Assembly (NCBI GenBank): GCA_934678915.1
Contig: CAKUSF010000015.1
Coordinates: forward strand, 1-27,852
Reading direction: 5' to 3'
DNA length: 27,852 nt
Origin: an uncultured Bacteroidales bacterium
GTDB taxonomy: Bacteria; Bacteroidota; Bacteroidia; Bacteroidales; UBA932
Shown here: positions 1 through 7,164 of the stretch, piece by piece
Numbering within the stretch: position 1 is the first letter of the stretch
Layout of the letters: every line of letters begins with the position of its first letter
Notes under the pieces: model-generated
The model's database searches: none
What the model saw: the letters and a program-made list of their open reading frames with translations, nothing else
Told to the model about the DNA's origin: nothing
Translations under genes and position numbers: made by a program

Positions 1-224
1 TCACGCCCGAAGAAACCATTCAATACGAAAAGGATATGATGACAGAACGGGACAGGATCAACTCCATCAACTACGCACGGTGGGAAGGTGTCCAGGAAGG
101 CAAGGCTGAAGGCCGCCAACAGACTCGGCGGGAAATTGCTTCGGCATTTAAGGCCAAAGGCTTCGATGATGAGACAATCGCTTCTTGCACAGGACTTTCT
201 GTAGAAGAAGTCAATGCGCTTTAG
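1..224 (+). CDS. C-terminal part of an Rpn/PD-(D/E)XK-type nuclease family protein (5' end outside window)
   Basis: The reading frame is open from the first bases (frame of position 3) to TAG at 222-224, so only the last about 74 residues are visible and the start is upstream. What is seen is a charged stretch with RDRINSINYAR, a Gly/Glu/Lys-rich helix (EGVQEGKAEGRQQ) and a terminal helix-turn-helix-like piece ending in GLSVEEVNAL. This tail is typical of the Rpn family of recombination-promoting nucleases, often annotated as PD-(D/E)XK nuclease family transposase in Bacteroidota; the catalytic part is not in the window. The protein is not a true transposase in most cases, and I see no terminal inverted repeats or target duplication. 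An ATG at 36 is only an internal methionine. Family assignment rests on the tail alone, so it is moderate. Confidence 0.6.
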   Translation, partial: TPEETIQYEKDMMTERDRINSINYARWEGVQEGKAEGRQQTRREIASAFKAKGFDDETIASCTGLSVEEVNAL

Positions 225-232
225 ACAATGAA

Positions 233-265
233 AAGAGTGCCACGGCGCGGACCAGAGGAACTCTT
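233..265 (+). other. Inverted repeat after the nuclease gene
   Basis: AAGAGTGCC (233-241) can pair with GGAACTCTT (257-265), nine positions with one mismatch and a 15-nt loop. No run of T follows, so it is not a clear intrinsic terminator. It may be an RNA 3' end structure of the upstream gene. Confidence 0.3.
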
Positions 266-267
266 CT

Positions 268-281
268 CATGAATATTCATG
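268..281. promoter_or_regulatory. 14-bp perfect palindrome CATGAATATTCATG
   Basis: A perfect 14-bp palindrome centred on GAATATTC lies in the gap between the nuclease tail and the rplM promoter, about 110 bp upstream of the -33 element. It could be a protein-binding site, but it is far from the core promoter. The core 8-mer occurs several more times in the window, including inside genes, so the match may be part of a general sequence preference. Confidence 0.3.
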
Positions 282-337
282 GAGGCTTTTAAGCCACAGC
301 ACTACCGAGGCACCTGCGCTCCGTAGCCTGGCATCGC

Positions 338-365
338 TCCGAAGAGCAGATTCGGAATATTTTAA
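338..365 (+). terminator. Possible terminator upstream of rplM
   Basis: TCCGAA (338-343) pairs with TTCGGA (351-356) around a 7-nt loop, followed by the AT-rich stretch ATATTTTAA. It would separate the nuclease gene from the rplM operon. The stem is short and the T tract weak. The remaining part of the 225-388 gap shows no ORF. Confidence 0.35.
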
Positions 366-388
366 ATAAATGTCTATAAAAGATTAAG

Positions 389-420
389 TTTGAATATTTC
401 AGAAAAAATGCCTATCTTTG
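389..420 (+). promoter_or_regulatory. rplM operon promoter, Bacteroidota type
   Basis: TTTG at 389-392 and TATCTTTG at 413-420 are separated by 20 bp, matching the Bacteroidota primary sigma consensus TTTG-N19/20-TAnnTTTG. Transcription should begin a few bases after 420. A GAATATT sequence lies in the spacer. Confidence 0.85.
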
Positions 421-446
421 CGACCCCTATGTTGTGTAGGGATCGC
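420..446 (+). promoter_or_regulatory. Inverted repeat at the transcription start of rplM (leader hairpin or operator)
   Basis: GCGACCCCTA (420-429) faces TAGGGATCGC (437-446): ten positions with one mismatch and a 7-nt loop. It starts at the last base of the -7 element, so the outer pairs lie at or before +1 and the inner CCCTA/TAGGG pairs are certainly transcribed. It could be an RNA hairpin for feedback control by L13, which is known for rplM-rpsI in E. coli, or a DNA operator. I recall a proposed L13 leader motif for Bacteroidia but cannot compare it here. Confidence 0.5.
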
Positions 447-480
447 AATTATTTATGTTAAACCATTAAAGATCAAGACA

Positions 481-933
481 GTGGACACACTTAGCTACAA
501 AACAGTTTCTTTGAACAAGAATACTGTACAGAAAGAGTGGGTCGTTATCGATGCCACGGATCTGGCACTCGGACGTCTTGCCTCAAGGGTAGCTCTTGTC
601 CTCCGCGGCAAGAACAAGCCTGGATTTACCCCTCACGTTGACTGCGGTGACAACGTCATCGTCATCAACGCCGAGAAGGTTATCCTCAAGGGCAGCAAGA
701 TGACTGATCGTGTTTACGTTCGCTACACCGGTTATCCGGGCGGACAGCGTTTCACGACTCCGAAGGAGATCCTCGCGAAGAGACCTGCTGAACTCGTAAG
801 GAGAGCAGTGAAGGGTATGCTCCCTAAGACACGCCTTGGTGACAAGATCATCAACAACCTGCACGTTTACGCAGGCCCTGAGCATCCTCACCAGGCACAG
901 AACCCTAGAGAAATTAAGTTGAACGAAATCTAA
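481..933 (+). CDS. rplM: 50S ribosomal protein L13
   Basis: L13 is an early-assembling protein of the large ribosomal subunit. The 150-residue product has the family core: [16 protein letters not shown], the [15 protein letters not shown] block, and YTGYPGGQR followed by the AVKGMLPK segment. I chose GTG at 481 because the protein then begins (V/M)DTLSYKTVS, the usual N-terminus in Bacteroidales. The longer frame starting at TTG 418 overlaps the -7 promoter element and cannot be fully transcribed. Length is normal for the phylum. It is the first gene of rplM-rpsI-rpsB-tsf; rpsI follows after 8 nt. The promoter at 389-420 and the hairpin at 420-446 lie directly upstream. There is no clear Shine-Dalgarno site, as is usual in this phylum. 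Confidence 0.95.
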   Translation: MDTLSYKTVSLNKNTVQKEWVVIDATDLALGRLASRVALVLRGKNKPGFTPHVDCGDNVIVINAEKVILKGSKMTDRVYVRYTGYPGGQRFTTPKEILAKRPAELVRRAVKGMLPKTRLGDKIINNLHVYAGPEHPHQAQNPREIKLNEI

Positions 934-941
934 CAGAGCAA

Positions 942-1331
942 ATGGAACAGAAAAACGCCCTTGGAAGACGTAAATCAGCCGTAGCTCGTGTTTATCTCGC
1001 GGCCGGACAAGGTAATGTCACAATCAACGGACGCAGTGTTGAGGAGTACTTCAAGACTGACGCTCTCCGTTACATCGTGAACCAGCCTTTCGCGGTTACG
1101 AAGACAGAAGGTCAGTTTGACGTAAAGGTTAACGTTGTCGGTGGAGGCACAAAAGGCCAGGCCGAAGCGATCAGACTCGGAATATCCCGCGCTCTCAGCG
1201 ATCTGGATAGAGAGGCTTACCGCTCTGCCCTCAAGGCCGAAGGCTTCCTGACACGTGACTCCCGCGAAGTCGAGAGGAAGAAACCTGGTCAGCCTGGCGC
1301 ACGTGCACGCTTCCAGTTCAGCAAGCGTTAG
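942..1331 (+). CDS. rpsI: 30S ribosomal protein S9
   Basis: S9 is a small-subunit protein whose C-terminal tail reaches the P-site tRNA. The 129-residue product begins [19 protein letters not shown], keeps the central [19 protein letters not shown] block, and ends in the diagnostic [17 protein letters not shown] tail with the terminal Lys-Arg. It starts at ATG 942, eight bases after rplM stops, in the conserved rplM-rpsI order, so the two are cotranscribed. It is followed by a 237-nt untranslated spacer before rpsB, far longer than the other gaps of this operon. Nothing in the protein is unusual. Confidence 0.97.
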   Translation: MEQKNALGRRKSAVARVYLAAGQGNVTINGRSVEEYFKTDALRYIVNQPFAVTKTEGQFDVKVNVVGGGTKGQAEAIRLGISRALSDLDREAYRSALKAEGFLTRDSREVERKKPGQPGARARFQFSKR

Positions 1332-1568
1332 TCTTGCCTGGATAACGAAGCGGCATAAGCTGGTTTATGAAAAAGCACAGTCCGGTGCTTCAAATCCCGC
1401 GGACTTTTCGCTGGATGAGAATCCGATGAACACTACCGGGGATTGCCGGGACTGCGGAAAATCTCAGAGACTGGTCGAGGACCACTGCTCCGGGATTGAA
1501 GAAGAGAGCCTTCAGGCTGTCGGCAAAAGGTCTGGAGGAAAGTTTAAACAAAAAACAAGAATTTTAAA
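1332..1568 (+). ncRNA. Structured intercistronic leader of rpsB with an H-type pseudoknot
   Basis: No convincing ORF or promoter lies in this gap, so it should be transcribed as the rpsB leader. AAGCAC (1373-1378) pairs with GTGCTT (1385-1390), and the whole six-base loop AGTCCG (1379-1384) is the exact complement of CGGACT (1400-1405), giving a perfect 6+6 bp H-type pseudoknot. Further small hairpins are GGAT-GAGA-ATCC (1413-1424, GNRA-type loop), TGGTC-GAG-GACCA (1472-1484) and AGCC-TTCA-GGCT (1507-1518). The last 50 nt are A-rich and unstructured up to the rpsB ATG. Autogenous control of rpsB-tsf by S2 through a leader is known in E. coli; a like role here is inference. An independent RNA processed from the operon is the alternative. 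Confidence 0.6.
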
Positions 1569-2423
1569 ATGCCACGCACAAATTTCCAAGAACTTCTTGA
1601 TGCAGGTGTACATTTCGGACATCTGGCCAGGAAATGGAACCCTAAGATGGCTCCATACATCTTTGACCAGAAGAACGGGATCCACATCATCGACCTGCAC
1701 AAGACCATCGTCAAGATAGACGAGGCTGCTGACGCAATGAAAGAGCTTGCGCGTTCAGGTCGCAAGATTCTCTTCGTAGCCACAAAGAAACAGGCTAAGG
1801 AGATCGTTGCCGAGAAGGCTGCGGCAGTCAATATGCCATCGATAACCGAGCGCTGGGCTGGTGGTATGCTTACCAACTTCCCGACCATCCGCAAGGCTAT
1901 CAAGAAGATGAACACCATCGACAAGATGAAGGAGGACGGTACGTTCGACAAGCTCGCCAAGAGAGAGCGTCTGCAGATCAACCGTCAGAGAGAGAAACTT
2001 GAGAAGAACCTTGGTTCCATCAAGGACATGAGCCGTCTCCCGTCAGCGCTTTTCGTGGTTGACGTACAGAAGGAGGCCAACGCCGTCAAGGAGGCCAACC
2101 GTCTCAACATCCCGGTATTCGCATTGGTTGACACTTGTTGCGATCCTACCCCGATTGATTATGTGATACCGGCTAACGACGATGCTACGAAGTCGATCGA
2201 GACCATCATGAATGTGCTCTGCAAGGCCATCGAAGAAGGTCTGAACGAGAGAAAGCTTGAGAAGGAGAAAGAGGCTAACAATGAGGCTGCCGAGGGTGAG
2301 GCTCTTGCCAATCCTACAGGCAAGAAGCTCCGCGCCCGCAAAAGCGCCAAGCCTGTTGACGTAGAGGCTGAGGCTGCTCCGGTGGCCGAGGCTCCCAAGG
2401 CTGAGGAACCAAAGGCTGAATAA
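1569..2423 (+). CDS. rpsB: 30S ribosomal protein S2
   Basis: S2 binds late to the 30S subunit near S1. The 284-residue product has the canonical N-terminus (ELLDAGVHFGHLARKWNPKM), then IFDQKNGIHIIDLHKT, the FVATKKQA block, ERWAGGMLTNF and the C-terminal core with DTCCDPTPIDYVIPANDDA. The last about 55 residues are a low-complexity Ala/Glu/Lys-rich extension, a common feature of Bacteroidales S2 and likely disordered. The start at ATG 1569 fits the family. It lies behind the structured 237-nt leader and 18 nt before tsf, the conserved rpsB-tsf pair. Confidence 0.97.
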   Translation: MPRTNFQELLDAGVHFGHLARKWNPKMAPYIFDQKNGIHIIDLHKTIVKIDEAADAMKELARSGRKILFVATKKQAKEIVAEKAAAVNMPSITERWAGGMLTNFPTIRKAIKKMNTIDKMKEDGTFDKLAKRERLQINRQREKLEKNLGSIKDMSRLPSALFVVDVQKEANAVKEANRLNIPVFALVDTCCDPTPIDYVIPANDDATKSIETIMNVLCKAIEEGLNERKLEKEKEANNEAAEGEALANPTGKKLRARKSAKPVDVEAEAAPVAEAPKAEEPKAE

Positions 2424-2441
2424 AAGAAAGGAGGACAAGTT

Positions 2442-3434
2442 ATGGCAATCACTGCACAAGACGTAATGAAATTACGCAAGATGACATCCGCTGGTATGAT
2501 GGATTGCAAGAAGGCTCTCGCCGAAGCTGAGGGCGATTTCGAGAAGGCAGTCAACATCATCCGTGAGAAGGGTAAGCTCGTAGCCGCCAAGCGCGCTGAC
2601 CGCGAGACCTCCGAGGGTGCGGTTCTCGTCCGCATCAATGGGAACAAGGGTGTTATTGTTTGCCTCGGTTGCGAGACCGACTTCGTTTCCGCCACCCCTG
2701 ACTTCAAGGCTCTCGCCGCAGAGATCGCTGACGCAGCCATCGCGTCATTCCCTGCCGACATCGAAGGCCTTAAGGCCAGCAAGTGCTCTAACGGTCACAC
2801 CGTCGAGGAGGAAATCTCCGCCCAGACAGGAAAGACCGGTGAAAAGCATGTTCTTGCTTACTATGCCGCCCTTGAGGCTCCGTTCATTGGTGACTATGTT
2901 CACTTCAACGGAAAACTCGGTGCCATCGTTGCTTTCAACAAGGAGATTCCTGCCGAACTTGGCAAGGCTGTCGCCCAGCAGGTGACCGCCATGAATCCTG
3001 TCTCTGTCTCTGCTGCTGACTGTCCTGCCGAGGTCGTTGAGAAGGAGCGTGAGCTCGCGATCCAGAAGACCAAGGACGAGATGGTTCAAAAGGCAGTTGA
3101 GGCCGCTCTCAAGAAAGTCGGCATCAACCCTGCTCATGTTGACAGCGAGGACCACATCGAGTCCAACACCGCCAAGGGTTGGATTACTCCTGAGCAGGCT
3201 GAGCAGGCACGTGAGATCATCAAGACCGTCTCTGCCGAGAAGGCCGCTTCTCTCCCTGAGCAGATGATCCAAAACATCGCCAACGGTAGAATCCAGAAGT
3301 TCTTCAAGGAGTCTACTCTTGAGGAGCAGGAGTTCGTACAGTCTGATGACAAGAAGACTGTTGCCGAGTACATCAAGTCTGTGGATCCAGAAGCTAAGGT
3401 AGTGGCTTTCAAGAGATTCTCTCTTAGCGACTAA
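2442..3434 (+). CDS. tsf: Translation elongation factor Ts
   Basis: EF-Ts is the nucleotide exchange factor that recycles EF-Tu-GDP. The 330-residue product begins ITAQDVMKLRKMTSAGMMDC and continues with KKALAEAEGDFEKAV, the N-terminal UBA-like module, followed by the TDFVS exchange motif (residues about 80-84, CETDFVS) and the two core subdomains. Length is that of the Bacteroidales form, longer than the E. coli protein (283 residues). Unusually for this phylum, AGGAGG stands about 7 nt before the ATG at 2442, a textbook Shine-Dalgarno sequence. It is the last gene of the operon; a strong hairpin terminator follows at 3456-3482. Confidence 0.97.
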   Translation: MAITAQDVMKLRKMTSAGMMDCKKALAEAEGDFEKAVNIIREKGKLVAAKRADRETSEGAVLVRINGNKGVIVCLGCETDFVSATPDFKALAAEIADAAIASFPADIEGLKASKCSNGHTVEEEISAQTGKTGEKHVLAYYAALEAPFIGDYVHFNGKLGAIVAFNKEIPAELGKAVAQQVTAMNPVSVSAADCPAEVVEKERELAIQKTKDEMVQKAVEAALKKVGINPAHVDSEDHIESNTAKGWITPEQAEQAREIIKTVSAEKAASLPEQMIQNIANGRIQKFFKESTLEEQEFVQSDDKKTVAEYIKSVDPEAKVVAFKRFSLSD

Positions 3435-3455
3435 TAGTCGGTTCAAAAGATATGG

Positions 3456-3482
3456 AAGGCTGGCCGGTTGGTCAGCCTTTTT
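3456..3482 (+). terminator. Intrinsic terminator of the rplM-rpsI-rpsB-tsf operon
   Basis: AAGGCTGGCC (3456-3465) pairs with GGTCAGCCTT (3470-3479), ten pairs including one G-T, with a GGTT loop. The 3' arm runs into T residues to 3482. Confidence 0.85.
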
Positions 3483-3513
3483 CGATTTGTCGTTTTGTCA
3501 CTTTGGCAAGTTC

Positions 3514-3546
3514 AGTGATCGATGTCACTATATTTTTATAACTTTG
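3514..3546 (+). promoter_or_regulatory. cutC promoter with nearby inverted repeat
   Basis: TAACTTTG at 3539-3546 matches TAnnTTTG. No good TTTG or TTG is found 19-20 bp upstream, but AGTGA (3514-3518) and TCACT (3525-3529) form an inverted repeat in the place where the -33 contact would be, which might be an activator or repressor site. The cutC ATG follows only 4 nt after the -7 element. Confidence 0.5.
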
Positions 3547-3550
3547 CGGT

Positions 3551-4222
3551 ATGGATAGCAATAGATTTTTGGAGTGCTGCTGCACCGATGCAGCAGAGGC
3601 GGTGCAAGCCATGAAAGGTGGGGCGCGGAGGGTGGAGCTCTGTGAGGATCTCCCTTGCGGAGGAGTAACTCCGAGCCGCGCTAACATCGAGGAGACGCTG
3701 CGATCAGTGAATATCCCCGTGAATGTCCTGATACGTGCTCGCGGAGGGGATTTTGTCTATGACGAGGACGAGGTAGAGGAGATGGTAAAGTCCGTCAGGA
3801 TGTGCCGGGAGCTAGGTGTTAACGCTGTCGTAGTCGGGGCATTGCGTAAGGACGGAAGTGTGGACACAGAAACTGTCAGGCGGTTGATTGTCGAGGCTGA
3901 GGGGCTTCATGTCACGTTCCACAGAGCGTTCGACGAGTGTGTCGATCCGTTCAAGGCCTTGGAAGACATCATTGGTTTGGGGTGTGACAGGCTTCTTACC
4001 GCTGGACATGTTGCCAATGTGAACGATGGTTTGGAGACTCTTAAAGAATTGAATATGAAGGCTTTCGGTAGAATTATCATCCTTGCCGGCTCCGGGGTCA
4101 GGCCGTCAAACATAGCTCGAATTGAGGCGGAGACAGGAATATCTGAGTTCCATTCGTCATCCCATGGCCCTGACGGAAGAACTTCCCGCGATGTCGTTGC
4201 TGCTATGGTCTGCCGGCAATGA
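3551..4222 (+). CDS. cutC: CutC family protein (copper homeostasis CutC)
   Basis: CutC proteins are small cytosolic TIM-barrel proteins linked to copper tolerance in early work, with a function still debated. The 223-residue product has the family blocks: FLECCCTD near the N-terminus, GARRVELCEDLPCGGVTPS (24-42), VLIRARGGDF (59-68), TFHRAFDEC (122-130), LLTAGH and IILAGSGV, and the closing SEFHSSS. Length is close to the E. coli protein. The start at ATG 3551 gives a normal N-terminus, yet it is only 4 nt downstream of the -7 promoter box, so the mRNA is probably leaderless or nearly so. It stands alone between the tsf terminator and the transporter pair; the 35-nt gap to the next gene allows read-through. 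Confidence 0.9.
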   Translation: MDSNRFLECCCTDAAEAVQAMKGGARRVELCEDLPCGGVTPSRANIEETLRSVNIPVNVLIRARGGDFVYDEDEVEEMVKSVRMCRELGVNAVVVGALRKDGSVDTETVRRLIVEAEGLHVTFHRAFDECVDPFKALEDIIGLGCDRLLTAGHVANVNDGLETLKELNMKAFGRIIILAGSGVRPSNIARIEAETGISEFHSSSHGPDGRTSRDVVAAMVCRQ

Positions 4223-4257
4223 CTGTCACCTCTGCAAAATTCAAAAATAACTCTTAA

Positions 4258-4848
4258 ATGAATAAGCCAAACAAACACCCCGATAATCTCCCCAGCGAAG
4301 TCTCCCTATGGCAAGTCTTCCTAGTCTTCGCCAAGCTAGGCGCCTTTACGATAGGCGGAGGCTACGCCATGATTCCACTGATAAGAGACGAAATGGTCAA
4401 GAGGAACTGGATGTCCGATGAAGAACTCCCAGACATCATTGCTATGGCTCAATCTGCCCCCGGTGTCTTAGCAGTGAATATGTCAATTTTTGCAGGGTAC
4501 AAATTGCACGGAGTCAAAGGCAGTGTCGTGGCGACTCTCGGCTCAGTCCTGCCCTCGTTCATCAGTATTCTGCTGATTGCCATGATATTCACTAACTTCC
4601 GGGACAATCCCGTGGTAGAGCGAATCTTCAAAGGCATCCGCCCAGTCGTGGTGTCTTTGATTGCGGTCCCGATGATCAACATGGCCAGAAAGAACAACAA
4701 GACTTGGTGGGCTTGGGCCATCTCAGCAGCCACTCTGTTCCTTGTCGCATTTCTTAGTTTCTCACCGATTTACATTCTGCTGGTCCTGATTGTTGTCTCA
4801 GTGTCAGTGGCCGTTGTCAAGAACAAGAAGGAGGCTAACAATGACTGA
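4258..4848 (+). CDS. Chromate transporter family protein, N-terminal-type half (short-chain CHR)
   Basis: This 196-residue integral membrane protein has the CHR domain signature: FAKLGAFTIGGGYAMIPLI near residue 25, a DIIAMAQSAPGVLAVNMS block, and GSVLPSFISILLIAMIF, with several hydrophobic segments to the C-terminus. Short-chain CHR proteins come as gene pairs that together equal one full-length ChrA antiporter, and this is the first of the pair. The family is named for chromate efflux, but the natural substrate in gut-type Bacteroidota is not established. Its stop overlaps the next gene by 8 nt (the sequence ATGACTGA), so the halves are translationally coupled. It has no obvious own promoter in the 35-nt gap after cutC. 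Confidence 0.88.
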   Translation: MNKPNKHPDNLPSEVSLWQVFLVFAKLGAFTIGGGYAMIPLIRDEMVKRNWMSDEELPDIIAMAQSAPGVLAVNMSIFAGYKLHGVKGSVVATLGSVLPSFISILLIAMIFTNFRDNPVVERIFKGIRPVVVSLIAVPMINMARKNNKTWWAWAISAATLFLVAFLSFSPIYILLVLIVVSVSVAVVKNKKEANND

Positions 4849-5443
4849 ACTTAATCTCATCCTACAACTTTTCTGGGTGTTCTTTGTCATCGGGCTTTTC
4901 ACGTTCGGAGGAGGGTACGCCATGCTTTCCTTTATCCAGACACAAGTCGTGGTGGCTCACGGATGGCTCTCAGAAAGTGCATTCACTGACATTGTGGCCA
5001 TTTCCCAGATGACTCCGGGTCCAGTGGGCATCAATTGCGCGACTTATGTCGGCTATGAAGTCCTTCATCAGGCTGGAGCTAGTCATCTGGTCGGGGTACT
5101 GGGGTCTTTGTCTGCAACGTTAGCCGTGATTCTGCCCTCTTTCCTTATTGTCCTTGCAATAGTCAGGTTCTACACTAAATTCAAGAACAGCAAAGTCTTC
5201 GCAAGTGTCTTGGCGAGTCTGCGCCCCGCAGTCGTTGGACTCATTGGCGCAGCTGCACTGATCCTGATGTTCACAGTAGAGTGGAATGGCATCGTCTCGG
5301 AAATCAGCATAGTCAAAGAGAATTTCCCAGATTGGATCAGCTGGGGGCTTTTCGCGGCAGCAGTGGTAGCCTCTATGGTTTTCAAGGTCGGACCTATAAA
5401 AATCATCATTGCAGGAGGGGTTCTTGGGCTTCTGCTTTACTGA
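4841..5443 (+). CDS. Chromate transporter family protein, C-terminal-type half (short-chain CHR)
   Basis: The second half of the CHR pair, 200 residues from ATG 4841 (MTELNLILQLFWVFFVIG). It repeats the domain signature (GLFTFGGGYAMLSFIQTQ, FTDIVAISQMTPGPVGINCATYVGYE) and has about six hydrophobic segments. The start is supported by an AAGGAGG sequence at 4828-4834, a well-placed Shine-Dalgarno site and rare for this phylum, and by the 8-nt overlap with the preceding gene. Residues upstream of this ATG in the same frame would only read out of frame through the first gene and lack transporter similarity. It likely forms a heterodimer with the first half. Substrate is not shown by the sequence. 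Confidence 0.88.
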   Translation: MTELNLILQLFWVFFVIGLFTFGGGYAMLSFIQTQVVVAHGWLSESAFTDIVAISQMTPGPVGINCATYVGYEVLHQAGASHLVGVLGSLSATLAVILPSFLIVLAIVRFYTKFKNSKVFASVLASLRPAVVGLIGAAALILMFTVEWNGIVSEISIVKENFPDWISWGLFAAAVVASMVFKVGPIKIIIAGGVLGLLLY

Positions 5444-5508
5444 TAATTAAGAATTTTTGCGTATATTTATCCGTTTTTGGAATATAACCAATTTTTAAAT
5501 ATTCATTC

Positions 5509-7158
5509 ATGAAAAGAATCTTCAATCTAATTGCGTTCGCTCTTCTTTTGATGCCATGCTCAATGAAGGCAAAAGAGGCTGAGACCTCAATCAATGTCAT
5601 CCCTTATCCTCAAAGTGTTGAGGTAGTAAAAGGTACTTTCAAAGGGGCAGGCGCCAATTTCAATTGCGACCAGTCTGTAGATCCTAAAAGTCAGGCTCTC
5701 ATCAAGGAGCTCGCTGACAGAATGACTTTTGTCAGTGGACGTATTAGCTCCTATGCCACTCCGGTAGGCCTTAAAGATGATTGCGCAAAGGTGAAAGGCT
5801 TCATATTCCTGAAAGACACTAGCCTTGCTGATGAGGAGTACTCTATCAACATCACGACCAAGAATTGCATTGTGAGAGCATCTTCTTTCAATGGATTCCT
5901 TTACGCTATCCAGACGTTGAAGCAACTGACAAGTGTCAGCATATTCAGTGAGAACACTGATTCTTCTGAGAAGTTCTATTTCCCTTGCGTGAAGATTCAG
6001 GACAAGCCTCGCTTCGGCTACAGAGGCATGCACCTTGACTGCTCAAGGCATTTCTTCTCTGTCGATGAGGTTAAAAAGTACCTTGATGTCATGGCTATCT
6101 ACAAGCTGAACCGCTTCCATTGGCATCTGACAGACGATCAGGGTTGGAGGGTCGAGATCAAGAAGTATCCAAAACTCACCGAGATCGGTGCTTTCCGCAA
6201 CGGAACCGTCATCAAGAAGGATTGGGGTAGCAACGATGGCATCCGCTATGGTGGCTACTACACTCAGGAACAGATGAAAGACATAGTAGCTTATGCCAGC
6301 AAGCTCGGAATCGAAGTGATTCCTGAGATTGATCTTCCAGGACACATGATGGGCGTTTTGGCCGCCTATCCTGAGCTCGGATGTACTGGCGGTCCTTACG
6401 AAGTCTGGACAAGATGGGGCATCTCCGATCAGGTTCTTTGTCCGGGCAAGGAAGCCATGTTCACATTCCTTGAGGATGTGTTCACCGAATTGATGGACAT
6501 TTTCCCTTATGAGTACATTCACATAGGAGGTGACGAGTGTCCTAAGACTGAATGGGAAAAGTGCCCTGCTTGCCAGGCTAGAATCAAGGAGTTGGGCATC
6601 AAGGCTGACGCTCATCACACTGCTGAGCAGTTCCTTCAGAGTTATGTCACAGCGCGCGTACAGAAGTTCCTCAACGAGCATGGCCGCAAGATCATCGGCT
6701 GGGATGAGGTTCTTGAAGGTGAACTTGCAAAAGGTGCGACCGTGATGTCATGGCGTGGCACTGACGGTGGAATTAAGGCATCTGCAATGGGCTTTGATGT
6801 CATCATGACCCCTAACACTTACTGCTACTTTGACTACTACCAGTCAAAGGACGAAGATAAGGAGCCTTTCGGCATCGGTGGTTTCCTGCCATGGGAAAAA
6901 GTCTATGGCTATGAGCCGCTTGATGGTCTGAACGATAACCAGCAGAAGCACATCCTCGGTGTTCAGGCGAACCTTTGGACTGAGTATGTCGCCACCCCAG
7001 AGCACTTGGAGTACATGCTTCTCCCAAGAATGACCGCTCTCAGCGAGGTTCAGTGGTGCAAGCCGGAGAACAAGAACCCGGAACGGTTCAAAGCTGCCAT
7101 GGAGGCAGAATCATTCAAGATTTTTGACATCTTGGGGTACAATTACCGCAAGTTCTAA
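5509..7158 (+). CDS. Secreted beta-N-acetylhexosaminidase, GH20
   Basis: GH20 enzymes remove terminal N-acetylglucosamine or N-acetylgalactosamine from glycans by substrate-assisted catalysis. The 549-residue protein begins with a signal peptide (MKRIFNLIAFALLLMPCSMKA), then a GH20b-type N-terminal domain (to about 165), then the catalytic barrel from FGYRGMHLDCSRHFFS onward. The HWHLTDDQGWR block is typical, and the catalytic Asp-Glu pair is D342-E343 in HIGGDEC. The C-terminal tryptophan-containing LGVQANLWTEYV block is also present. Length is normal for the family. Signal peptidase I cleavage after SMKA is likely; MPC is not a good lipobox. It is followed after 6 nt by the cyclophilin gene, so the two probably form an operon. 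Export to the periplasm is inferred. Confidence 0.93.
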   Translation: MKRIFNLIAFALLLMPCSMKAKEAETSINVIPYPQSVEVVKGTFKGAGANFNCDQSVDPKSQALIKELADRMTFVSGRISSYATPVGLKDDCAKVKGFIFLKDTSLADEEYSINITTKNCIVRASSFNGFLYAIQTLKQLTSVSIFSENTDSSEKFYFPCVKIQDKPRFGYRGMHLDCSRHFFSVDEVKKYLDVMAIYKLNRFHWHLTDDQGWRVEIKKYPKLTEIGAFRNGTVIKKDWGSNDGIRYGGYYTQEQMKDIVAYASKLGIEVIPEIDLPGHMMGVLAAYPELGCTGGPYEVWTRWGISDQVLCPGKEAMFTFLEDVFTELMDIFPYEYIHIGGDECPKTEWEKCPACQARIKELGIKADAHHTAEQFLQSYVTARVQKFLNEHGRKIIGWDEVLEGELAKGATVMSWRGTDGGIKASAMGFDVIMTPNTYCYFDYYQSKDEDKEPFGIGGFLPWEKVYGYEPLDGLNDNQQKHILGVQANLWTEYVATPEHLEYMLLPRMTALSEVQWCKPENKNPERFKAAMEAESFKIFDILGYNYRKF

Positions 7159-7164
7159 TTTTTA

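Noticed and set aside
1..224. Insertion sequence or transposase element
   Set aside because: Only a tail of an Rpn-like protein is visible, with no terminal inverted repeats or target duplications near it.
418..480. Extended N-terminus of L13 starting at TTG 418
   Set aside because: The TTG is part of the -7 promoter box and lies before the transcription start; the protein starting at GTG 481 matches the normal L13 N-terminus.
1332..1405. tRNA-like sequence with a T-loop-like GCTTCAAATCC
   Set aside because: No cloverleaf with acceptor and anticodon stems can be drawn; the pairing is better explained by a pseudoknot.
1255..1719. 154-residue plus-strand frame across rpsI end, leader and rpsB start
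   Set aside because: It overlaps two ribosomal protein genes in another frame, has no family features, and its central part is the structured leader.
2159..3446. Long minus-strand frames opposite rpsB and tsf
   Set aside because: They mirror strongly coded ribosomal and EF-Ts genes and show no promoter or family motif; they are shadows from codon bias.
4258..5443. A frameshifted single full-length chromate transporter
   Set aside because: Each half has its own start and complete CHR domain, the second has a Shine-Dalgarno site, and the 8-nt overlap is typical of short-chain CHR pairs.
6043..6681. 212-residue minus-strand frame opposite the GH20 gene
   Set aside because: It lies wholly within the catalytic domain of the hexosaminidase and has no recognisable features.
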